Shown here one piece after another: positions 13,576-23,855 of a stretch of DNA of 64,000 nt. Source of the DNA: Hypericum androsaemum (lineage: Eukaryota; Streptophyta; Magnoliopsida; Malpighiales; Hypericaceae); the NCBI GenBank assembly GCA_963995505.1, contig OZ023189.1, positions 18,375,495-18,439,494 on the forward strand, given 5' to 3'. The notes under the pieces are model-generated. The model made no database searches, was not told the origin of the DNA, and worked only from the letters and a program-made list of their open reading frames with translations. The first letter of the stretch is position 1. Each line of letters opens with the position of its first letter. The translations under genes were made by a program, and so were the position numbers.

Positions 13576-14205
13576 TTTAGGGGAGACGATGAACCAATCA
13601 AAAGTGGGGTTTGAGAAGCAAAAGCGGTGTCGTTTGATTTTATTCCTTGGGATGAAGGCAACATCACATCCTTTAATTTTATGTCTTCTCTACATAATCA
13701 AATGTTCAATACCCCGCTGCTTTACAAAAGCGTATAGATAAACGTGGTTTATAGCTCAAATTTTACGATCCCATCATGGCATAGAACAAATAAAGATATA
13801 AAAGCCTAGCTACAACTCCAATAACTCCTCAAATATAAAATATGGCACAGCTAAGTGTTTAGATTGGTTATAAGTTTCAACGTACGGTAACCAGTTTAGT
13901 AGACATCTGAATACTAATTGTTTGGGAAAAACATCTAGTAATTCGTTATGCTTGTTGGGTTTCTGGTCAGACCGAATTTTGGAGGCTCATTCGGATCTCA
14001 CGTGCTTATTGGGCCCGGTCAAGAAATTGAAGGTGACACGCCCCCTGAGTTCCCATGTTACCGTCTGAGAGAAATTCTACGTCGCCTCATTGCCTGTTCC
14101 AAAAATGGCGACGACAAGTCACCTTAACACCAGGTGACCGTGCGGTGTGTGCATTGGTAAGAAGAATGGACATGTTTTTAGAAAACTCCGTTGATCATAA
14201 AATAT

Positions 14206-15579
14206 GGGATAAGTATAATTTGAATCCTGTGATTTACACGGATTTTGCGATATGATTCTGAGATTTAGAAACAATTTTTTTGGTAGTTGTAGTTTCACGT
14301 ATTTTGCGTTAGAGATTCAGGAAGGCTCTCGAGCCAAAAATCAACTCCGAACCTAGAAACGGGGCCGTTTTAAGGGTGATGTGGCATGCCACATCAAACT
14401 TTTTTTTTACTGGTTGACAAAATGAGTTGGCACAACTTAAATATTCTTTTTAATCTCTTATCTTTTTATAATTTTTCAAACTCCCCCTTTCTTCTTCTTC
14501 TTCTTCTTCCCCTCCTCCCCTTCACCTTCTCCATCTTCAAACCAACGATGTCGTCCCCCTCGTCAAATTCCTAGGCGAACCCATTCCTAAAAACTCCCTA
14601 CTCGCTCCTACCGAACCCTACCCGGCTCAATCCCATCACGTTCCTAAACACCTTCCATCCGGCGGCCTGTAAGCACATCCCACCGCCGGATCCTCCGTCG
14701 CCAGCGACGTCCCTCTGCTCTATCATGTAGTTCCGAATCTCCATCTGTATCATCTCCACCACCGCCATGAACTCCGAGCTCAGCCCCCCCGGCCCGCCCT
14801 CCATTGCCGACACCGAAACCTAGACGGCGTCGGAGAGAAGGGAGGTGTAATCCGGTGCAGGCGGGACTAGGGGCGGATGCGGCTTGTTTGACATGGAGAC
14901 GACCTGTCGTAAGAGAGCCTCCTCTATCGCCCACAGTTCTGGTAAGCTCAGGGTCCTGTTCCGCTTCACTCGTGTGAAATTATGGTTCGGCTTAGGACTA
15001 GGGTTAGGGTTTAGCGGTGGTGTCGTCTCTGGTGAGTGACATTTTTGTTGTTTGTTTTATATCGAAGCGATAATATGGAATTATCTCTACCAAGTCAAAA
15101 TTTGTGGGGTAATTAGATAATTTAGATTGGATAAGAGAGATGAAAAAATTGGAAAAGGAGGGGAGGTTGAGTCTCTTTTCACTTTTCTCTTTGATTTCCG
15201 TGGGGTTTTGGTTTTGGGGCTCTTCCTGTTGGGTTGAAGATGGAGAAGGTGAAGGGCAGAGAGAGGGGGGGAGGGGAAGAAGAAGAAGAAGAAAGGGGGA
15301 GTTTGAAAAATTATAAAAAGATAAGGGATTAAAAAAGATATTTAAGTCGTGCCAACTCACATTGTCAACCAGTAAAAAAAAAAGTCTGGCGTGGTATGCC
15401 ACATTACCCTTAAAACGGCCCCGTTTCTAGGTTCGGAGCTGATTTTTGGCTCGAGAGTCTTCCCGAGCATCTAACGCAAAATACGTGAAATTACAACTAC
15501 CAAAAAAGTCGTTTCTAAATCTCAAGATCATATCATAAAATTCGTATAAACCACATGATTCAAATGGTCATAATTTGTT
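14206..15579. mobile_element. Long-TIR element, Mutator-like, GC-rich core
   Basis: The outer 340 or so bases on the left (14206-14545) are repeated inverted on the right (about 15231-15579). The matches include AACGGGGCCGTTTTAAGGG (14359 on) and its complement (15408 on), GAGCCAAAAATCA, GCCAACTCA, and CTTCTTCTTCTTC against GAAGAAGAAGAAG. The 690-base core is GC-rich. On its minus strand it has an open frame (14813-14598) that I cannot assign to a family but that looks gene-like, with MVEMIQMEIRNYM-type residues. There is no transposase. A clean 9-bp target duplication was not found. Confidence 0.75.
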
Positions 15580-15717
15580 TTTAAACTTGAACTCTAAACG
15601 AGTGAGAGTATTTTCCAACTCCTGTTGAACGTTCGGGAGCCCAATAACACAGACAAAAGAAGACAAACAGAGGAACGGAGGTCACTTCACTAATTCTATG
15701 GGCTCCCGACTCATAAG
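15580..15717. other. Short spacer between two transposons
   Basis: There is no gene here. It separates the long-TIR element from the MITE cluster. Confidence 0.5.
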
Positions 15718-16660
15718 GCTACCCACAACGGGGCCAAATGCCCGATCGATCGTAGAGTCGGGACAAGGAAAAAAATTAATAAGAATTAAAAAGAATTAGA
15801 GTGCAGGAGCTGTCGGTCGTTCCTGACACGTAGCCGTTTGGGCTGACGTGAGTGTATATATTTTTTTTACTAAGGCACAATCTAATTGGTTTAAAGTGAG
15901 TTTTATGGATATTAGTTTTGTGAATTTGAAAATTTAAGTTAATTTATGACCAAAATATTTTAAATAATATGAAAATTCATATTTTTGAATTCTCTATAAA
16001 TAGAATCTAATGTTGATATATTTTCATCACAAATTTCAAATTCTCTCTTCTTTCGTTAAATTAGTCTCTTCTTTAATTACCCACTCTCTTTTTAATCATT
16101 TCTTAATTCGTATTACGAATTAATCATTTTCGTATACTTACTATAAATTTATATAAACCAAAATATAGTAGATTAATATGTAGATGAGAGAAAAATTAAT
16201 TGTTTATTCCGTGACCTAGGTTGTGATTGGTTGTTGTTGCGGGTAGTAAATTTTAGTTGGATTGAGTTGAAAATAGATGAGAGAGAAATTAATATTTTAT
16301 TCTGTGACTTAGGTTGTGATGATTTGCTGTTGTGGGTAGCATAACGGGATGGGCTGCGTCAGAAAAGTAAAAAAAAAGAAATGGATTAATTTGGGGCGGC
16401 CGCTCTTGGGCCGCGAGCAATATTTTTTTTTTGTTGTTTTTTAATCTAATTTAGTTATATTTGGTACAATGTTATTCAACAAAAATATGAAAATTCATAT
16501 TTTTAAATTTCTTATAAATTGAGCCTAATATTTTTATGAAAATTTGTATAATATATGTTTGTGGATAGAAGAGAAATTAATTGTTTATTCTGTGATTTAG
16601 GTTGGGATGGGTTGTTGTGTGTAGACGTGCACTTTCCTCCTGTGGTCCCCACGTACCCAC
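15718..16660. mobile_element. Nested MITE cluster, possibly PIF/Harbinger-like
   Basis: GGCTACCCACAAC starts at 15718 after TAA. Its inverted partner GTTGTGGGTAGC ends near 16341 and is followed by ATAA, which would fit the 3-bp TAA/TTA target of PIF/Harbinger elements. A 65-bp block (GATGAGAGA..ATTAATT..TGTGACTTAGGTTGTGAT) occurs three times, near 16180, 16270 and 16560. A second block containing GAAAATTCATATTTTT occurs near 15970 and 16488. This suggests one element inserted into, or recombined with, a relative. No coding capacity is seen. Confidence 0.4.
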
Positions 16661-16809
16661 TAGCTAGCTACTGGCCACTGAGACGACTTTTTTTTTAGGG
16701 ATCACTGAGACGACTTGGTATCCCCTCGAAGCTAGCTTATGCATCACATAGCCGCTGCTACTGTTTCGTGTTAGGTTTTAGTGGTTACACTTCAATTGAA
16801 GTGTCTCCA

Positions 16810-19800
16810 ATGGCTTCTCCGTGGAGCCACGGAATAATAATAGTTTTTGTTATGGCTCTGGGGTTAGCGTTTCTGCTAGAGACCGTCTCTGCTAGGACAA
16901 CCAACGTGAGTTCTTACCGGGCCGTGTCTCGTTTTCTTCTTGTTTTCATGATCGATCAATGTCGGTCCTATACCTTTTAACCACCTCATTGAGTGAATCC
17001 AAATCTCTTGACAACTTCCGTTCGTCTATTTGTTGTAGTTTGTTTTCCTACGTTGTTGATGTTCTTTGGTCTATCTATCTTCAGGTCTACATCGTGTACA
17101 TGGGAGACAGAAGGCACAACGATCCCGAGCTGGTTCAGGATTCCCACCACGAGCTCCTCTCTATTGTTCTTGGAAGGTTTCTTCTCTTGCCCTTCTTTAA
17201 TTACCTTCAACCACTGCTTTATTGCTTTCCTATTTCTGATTCTGAATGTTTTGTTTAATCGAAACCATCTATATCTTGACCGAGTCGGCCGACTGACATG
17301 GGTTCGAGCTAGACAGGACAGGACCATGAAGAGCGGCAAAAACTCGTCCTGTCAAGTTTTAAGGCAACAACACTACAAGTGCTCAAACTCGAGACTTTGT
17401 GGTGATTCCAAATGGTTTACTAAGTAGACATCATGAATTTCTCAAGTTTGTTCTCTTGGTTGATTTTCCTATAGATGGTTCTCTACTGGCATGCAATTAG
17501 AGAATGAGTCAATGATCATGAACCTCAATTGGAGAGAGAACATTGGTCCTAATTGGACGATTTGCTGTTGTTATTGATCTAACTTGGACATAATCAATTT
17601 CTTGAATTTGACAGTAAAGAAGTTGCCAAGGCATCTATCTTGTACAGCTACAAACATGGATTTTCGGGATTTTCCGCGAAATTGACCAAGTCACAAGCCA
17701 GAATAATTGCAGGTGTTACAATGTTGTACGAACTCCAATTTTTCCTGTTTCAGATCGAAGTTGATTTCCAGACCTGATGCAGGTAATTAACTCCAGAGTG
17801 TACTCTCTGCAGATTCTCATGGAGTCGTCCGGGTGATACGCAACAGGTTTCTTCGACCACAGACAACCAGAAGTTGGGATTTCCTGCAAGTGAAGCCTAA
17901 CATCAAGAACGGGATCCTCTCGGCAAGCCACTCCGGGGTCGGATCCATCATCGGTGTACTGGACACCGGTTAGTTAACAACCAAGTACAGACTTGTTCGG
18001 ACTATCGATCGAACTCTCACTCTCTCTGTTATACAGGTGTCTGGCCCGAGTCCGAGAGCTTCAATGATGAGAGCATGGGAGATATTCCAGCTCATTGGAA
18101 AGGAATGTGCCAAGAAGGAGAACAGTTCAATCTGTCCAATTGTAACAGGTGGTACTCTATGAGCTGGAGACAAAACTCTTAAGTAAGGAGTTTGATACAA
18201 AACTGTCTGCAGGAAACTGATCGGTGCACGCTGGTACATTAAAGGCTATGAATCCGAATTCGGACAGCTCGATACAAGTGGAGGAGTAGAATTTTTGTCT
18301 CCACGAGATGCTTCTGGTCATGGAACTCACACCTCGTCTACCTCAGCCGGCTCTCTCGTTGAAAACGCCAGTTATAAGGGCCTCGCGCGGGGATTGGCAA
18401 GAGGAGGTGCTCCATCATCTTGGTTAGCCATCTACAAAGTCTGTTGGGCTACTGGCGGATGCAGCTCGGCCGATATTCTTGCAGCGTTTGATGATGCAAT
18501 ATTTGATGGTGTGAACGTTCTCTCAGTGTCTCTTGGCTCATCACCTCCACTTGAAACTTACGTCGACGACCCGTTATCTATTGGCTCCTTCCATGCTGTG
18601 GCCAAAGGGATCTCTGTTGTCTGCTCCGGGGGAAACTCGGGTCCTTACCCTCAGACTGTTATAAACACGGCTCCGTGGATCGTCACTGTCGCGGCAAGCA
18701 CCACCGATCGAGCTTTTCCCACTATGATTACACTTGGAAACAACCAAACATTAATGGTACATGTGGTCCTGAAAGTAAACAATTGCCTCTACACTATGTA
18801 GTATCAGCTCACTGTATAAACTTGCATATAACAGTCACTTGATTAAGCAGGGACAAGCGTTGTATAGCGGGGACAAAGTCGATGAATTCCATCCGATCGC
18901 CTTTGGAGAAGACATTGCAGCAACCGGTGCAGATGAAGATGCCGCAACGTATGTTAGAATCGCTCCTTATCCGACTCGGAGAACTTCCATAGGTTAACTC
19001 TGTTTGTTATTGTAACAGAAGCTGTGAACCGGGGACATTAAACGCCACTTTGGCAAGAGGCAAAGTGATCTTGTGCTTCCAATCCCGCTCGCAGCGGACA
19101 GGAATCACTGCTAGAACCACTGTCTTGGATGTTCATGGCGCTGGTCTCATACTTGCACAATTTCCCTCCAAGGATGTTATTGAGTCAACCGGCATTCCTT
19201 GTGTCAATGTGGACTATGCAATTGGAACTTCTATTCTCGGTTATATAGAGGCCAGCAGGTAATCTCCAAGTCTAAGAAGCTACTGGAAGTATACACAGTG
19301 ATAATGGCTTCAACTATATGTGGTCCTTTATTGAACAAAACTGCATATCAGGAATCCAATTGTCAGGTTTAGCTTCACAAGAACGACAATCGGACAGCAA
19401 ATATCGCCGGAGGTTGCCCTCTTCTCGTCTCGCGGACCGAGCTCCCTCTCCCCGTCCATATTGAAGGTAATGCTTGATTGGACATCTAAATTGTCATTAC
19501 AAATTGAAACACCGTGCTAGACATTGCAAATCAATAACATGTCGAGTCTGATATGCAGCCTGATGTTGCTGCTCCAGGGGCTAATATCCTTGCTGCTTGG
19601 TCCCCTGCTGCTGCATCTGATGTAACCGATGCAAGTGATGCCAAGGCTAATCCTCTAAGCTTCAAAATTGAGTCGGGAACATCAATGGCTTGCCCCCATA
19701 TATCCGGGATCATCGCACTCGTTAAATCTGTCCATCCGTCTTGGAGCCCTGCTGCAATCTTGTCTGCACTGGTCACAACTGGTGAGGCACAAAATGGTTT

Positions 19801-20445
19801 GCACTTCTCGCTTTACAAAGTAGCATTCCCATCCAAAATTTCCTGAAACAACAGCTGCGCTGCATTTCACTCGCAGCTTCCGTCAAGGACGCCTTCGGCC
19901 AAAATGTTGTAGCCAAGGGAGCTCCTCATAAGCAGGCCGACCCGTTCGACTATGGAGGTGGCCACGTTGATCCAAACAAGGCCATAGACCCGGGACTCGT
20001 ATTTGACGCTGGGACATCGGATTACGTCCGCTTTCTTTGCTCCATGGGCTACAACAATTCAGCCATCAGCTTGATGACGGACTCGCACACCGTCTGCAAG
20101 AAGTCGGCCAACTTCCTCGTCAATCTCAACCTGCCTTCCATCACCATCCCGGAGTTGAAGCACAAGCTGACCGTCACAAGGACGGTAACAAACGTAGGCC
20201 GTCCTGAATCTGTCTACACTGCTGGGGTACAAGCACCGACTGGGACCATCGTCAACGTCGAACCATCCATTCTGGCATTCGATTCTTCGACGAAGAAGCT
20301 CAAGTTCAAGGTTACATTCTACTCCCAGTTCCATGTCCAAGGAAGATACTCGTTCGGTTACCTCGTATGGGAAGATGGCTTCCATGAAGTGAGGATGCCT
20401 CTGGTTGTAAGAACAGTAATATATTATTCTTCAGCGGATTCCTAG
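16810..20445 (+). CDS. Subtilisin-like serine protease (plant subtilase, S8), 11 exons
   Basis: A secreted subtilase, likely apoplastic, that cleaves proteins or peptide precursors. Exons: 16810-16905, 17085-17176, 17615-17712, 17813-17968, 18037-18148, 18213-18756, 18851-18948, 19019-19258, 19352-19466, 19559-19781, 19877-20445. They give 780 residues. I chose the ATG at 16810 because it begins a clean signal peptide (hydrophobic to about residue 27); an in-frame upstream TTG-type start is not needed. The order is signal peptide, I9 inhibitor propeptide (starts VYIVYMGD), catalytic domain with Asp146 (DTG), His221 (GHGTHTS), oxyanion Asn326 (GGNSGP) and Ser559 (GTSMACPH), a PA insert between the last two, and a C-terminal fibronectin-like domain. 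All catalytic residues are present. Many introns and the [14 protein letters not shown] propeptide motif suggest the SBT3-like group, but the exact subclade is not certain. Confidence 0.93.
17280..17425 (-). mobile_element. Probable SINE relic in subtilase intron 2
   Basis: On the minus strand, CTTAGTAAACCATTTGG followed about 30 bases later by CTCGAGTTTGAGC resembles the box A to box B order of the SINE at 12624-12822. The opposite end holds a TTCGAGC motif typical of the family. It is diverged and was assigned by eye only. Confidence 0.3.
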
Positions 20446-21829
20446 TCCAATGCAAATTGGCCAACTATTGAAAATAAACTTGCATCATATTGAATTTCTG
20501 CAGAAACTTAGGAGAGATCGAGATTTTTCTCTGCATTTTTTGTCCAAGTTACAGAGTTTGATCAAGAAAAATCCACGGAACGGATCTCTTAACTCTAGTC
20601 AGCTTAATCAACAGAAAACAGTTCAAGTTTGCCTTTTAAATTCGGAACTTGCAAATAGAGTAGACATAATAAGTCGTCTTATTTATAACGACCGACTTAA
20701 ATTTGTATTAGTCGTTATCCGTTAACAGAAATACGGGAATGAATAAGCATATACAACAAATCATCTACCGTATTATTTAACCACCGGATAAGGCTTGTCA
20801 ATTCGTGTCGGAGGCCGGCGGCTCTCAAGAGTCCTCAAGGGACATGGCTGCAATAATTAGGTGAACTACCATGTAAGAACCTGACGTGCATTCTACTTGT
20901 TCTCTAATCCAAGGGGGTGTATTTCCTCGTTGTCATACTCGTCACATTTTAGGGAACTGATTAAATAATGTGATTTTTTAACGTTAACATGAGATTTAAG
21001 CCCGGGGCATCTTTTACTATCGAGCGTGTAAGGAGTTGTTCGAGATTAACCATAAATATTGAATTCCAGTATAAAAAATATACAATTTGATCTGACTTAA
21101 ATTTAGATTAGTAAATATTCAGATTTAAATTCATAAAAAAGTGATGATGGCAACTCTTAGAATTAAAAAGGAGATAATAAAGGCGGAATAATGTACCAGC
21201 TCTCTGGTCCACAGCTATATAATAGTTTGTGTTTAGTAGTACTGCATGCGAGCACTGCTTTTGAAAGCAACTAAGGTACAAGCACAATAATTAAATGGAG
21301 TTGCTGTAGATTAGACAACACTCTATCTCAATGTCCATGTGTTTGGTTGATTTCATTGATCTTGTACAACCGAACCTCATTTTATTTCTCTTTTATTTTT
21401 TGGGTTTATACCATCTGATATCTGAACACCCAGAAAAGACTAATTCATGTTCGATTCTCGATGAATAGTTTTTTTTAACAAATATTTAATATTTCTATGT
21501 TATCAATAACTCGAATTCAAAACTTATTGTTTAAGCTATATATTATTTTGGTCTCCCCTTAAGGACAATTTCAATAACCTTGATGCACAAAAGATTTTTC
21601 CTATTTTTCAGGTTAGATTATGTGATTCATAAGTTTTTTTTGGTAGAAATGTGATTCATAAGTTGTAAAGGTAGCATGGGGGTAAAGATGTTTGACTGGT
21701 CCACTTCCACCTCAAAGAATTTGGGCCATGGGGGTTTTGAAATTTGAATTGTCTTTTTTGGCCGAATCTGAATTGTCTAATTATTGAAATTTCTTGCTCT
21801 TCTTTCGGTCCTTTAAGTCAATTAGTTGA
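20446..21829. other. Intergenic downstream of subtilase
   Basis: This holds the subtilase 3' UTR and AT-rich spacer. A SINE relic at 21420-21560 is listed separately. There is no convincing gene. Confidence 0.5.
21420..21560 (-). mobile_element. SINE relic
   Basis: The blocks AACAAATATTTAATATT, TATCAATAACTCGAATTCA and GTTTAAGCTATA keep the order seen in the SINE at 12624-12822. The tail side is weak. Confidence 0.35.
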
Positions 21830-22735
21830 CCCATGCCCTTCCGATCTCTCCGTCGCACCGCTCGCCTGCCGTTCGCCTCGCCTCTTCGCCCGCCTTTCCG
21901 ATCTCGCTGCTTCTCCCGCCCTCGCTTGCCGACCGCTCGCTGTCTCTCCGAACTCGCCTCCACCGCTCGCCGTTTTCATCTCCTCGCCTTCTGGTCGTCG
22001 CCTTCGTCGGCTCTTCCCATAGTCGTCGTCTTCGTCGGCTCTTCCCCTAGTCGTCGTCCTCGCTTGTCGCCCTCACCCACTTCTCGTCGTCCTTCCGTTC
22101 TCCTGTCGTCGCAGTCTCGCCTCGCTTCAACTCCCCTGCTCTTCATCTCAGATCCTCGTCGCCATCTCGTCGCTTTTCAGATTCGCTGGTGATTGAGCCG
22201 GTCCGCCTTGTGTCCCTGAGGTCGACCGGAGGAGCTAATCGCCGGGTTACCACCCCTCCAGTCATTTGGTTCTCTGCTGCTTTTTGGTTATGCAACTTTT
22301 TGCCTTCGTTTGCTATTTTTTTGTTTAGCTTTTTGCTTATTTGTTGCTTGTGTTTTTGCTTGGTTCTACTGTTATCTGATATGAAATCTTTTCGGATCTC
22401 GTTGCCTGTTCGATGGTTGCAGGTAGAGAATTTTGTCTCGGTTGATTTATGTCGATTTTGGCTCTCATCTAAGTGTATCTCGTATGCATTCAGATGCCCT
22501 CTTGACAGTGTCTTGAGGTCATTGGCCGAAACTTGTTTCGGTAGAAATCCGCCCCGGTCGTTGGCCTTCGTACTTTTTCGACCGTCCATCGCCCCCCCCC
22601 CAGTGCCACGCTGCTGCCATCGAACTGGCTTCGTTCTCTGTTTGGGTTTCTTGTCTTATGCTTATGTACTTTTCTTTTTCGCTATGTAATTCATTTATAA
22701 TATAGATTTCGCGCTACTTTATCTCTAAAAAAAAT
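21830..22735 (+). mobile_element. Pyrimidine-rich retroposon-like block
   Basis: A CT/CG-rich, TCGTCG-repetitive stretch (21835-22190) runs into T-rich sequence and ends with TAATATAGATTTCGCGC, then CTCTAAAAAAAA near 22735. A GC-rich leader, no real coding region and a 3' A-run resemble an internally deleted LINE-like retroposon. A 166-codon open frame (22189-22689) has biased T-rich composition and no domain I recognise. No target duplication was resolved. It could also be an old gene 5' UTR fragment. Confidence 0.3.
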
Positions 22736-23227
22736 TTGATTCCTCAAATCAGGACTTAATCTCAAATTAAAGTGAATTAAAATTTCAAATTTGTCTAGTT
22801 GTAATATTGAAGAGCTTACTCGGAGATACGATTGACCGCCGTCGGAAACTTCCACGCAAATAATATATCCTCGTTGGAAACTTACCCGAGAAAAAAGGTC
22901 GGATACTTGTTGAACCGGATATTACGATGTATACATTTTTTAAAGGTAATTTTACACCAAACTATTACGAGCATTAAATTTTGGACCTCCTTCAACGTAC
23001 TAACTACTAATATTTATATTGCTAGATCAAATGTCTTTTGATTATTATATGCATTTGATTGATTTTGTTGATACAATATGATATTTGGATACTCGCCGAC
23101 TATTCTAAATTCAAACTGGATATAATTTTTTTTGAATATTTAACATTGTTGTGTTTTCAATGGTATGAATTCGTGAGTTAAAACAATTCGAGACTAATTA
23201 TTCTTCGTATTGTTCGGAGGGTAATTA
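22736..23227. other. Intergenic with a SINE relic
   Basis: AT-rich spacer. The part at 23080-23205 (GGATACTCGCCGACTATTC, TATTTAACATTGTTGTG, GAATTCGTGAGTTAAAAC) matches the block order of the window's SINE family. Confidence 0.35.
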
Positions 23228-23855
23228 CAGTAAAATCTCTCTAAAGTGATATTGTTAGGACTGGAGAAAATAATCATTTTAGAGAGGTTATTACATAAGG
23301 GATGTTTATGCTTTTTTACTACAAAAAAATTATTTTGTCTGTATTCAAGTTACCAAAAAATTATAAATAAATTATAATTATTTCTTTGACTACATCCCGG
23401 TCTCAAAATATATATTAATAACAATTGCAATACTTATCTCTTAGACAATAATAATTAGTCACGAAATAACTAAATCTCGATTTATAGCGTTATTCAAATG
23501 TTACACTCGTTTGAAATATATTTTTTACTGCAAGACGACGATCAAAATGACTATTTGAATATAATTCAAAAGATGAATGATGATGTAAAAGTTATCAAAC
23601 TAGCAAATCTAGCATATTAAATTATTTTTTAAATTTGCTAAGTATGTAAAAATATATGTATTTATTCAAAAATATTATTTTATGCAAAAATTGGGACCGA
23701 GATTTTGTACTAATATTTTCTGAAAAAATATTAGTTATTACGATAGAGAAATTATTAAAATTTTATACTATTTCTAACTCGAAACTGAAATTTTTTATCA
23801 ATTTAAAAAAATAATCACTTTAAAAGAGCTCATTTACAGAGGATAATTTAGTGGT
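23228..23855. mobile_element. AT-rich element with terminal inverted repeats (MITE)
   Basis: The left end CAGTAAAATCTCTCTAAAGTGATAT is matched, inverted, by the right end ATAATCACTTTAAAAGAGCTCATTTACAG with a few mismatches. The inside is AT-rich with no open frame. The ends resemble a common dicot MITE family with AGTAAAATCTCTATAAATT termini. The target duplication is not clear. Confidence 0.45.

Noticed and set aside
16768..16809. Upstream in-frame start for the subtilase
   Set aside because: It would place 14 extra residues before the signal peptide; the start at 16810 gives a normal secreted preproprotein.
22189..22689. A 166-codon frame as a protein gene
   Set aside because: T-rich, biased composition with hydrophobic runs, no conserved motif, and it ends in an A-run block better read as a retroposon.
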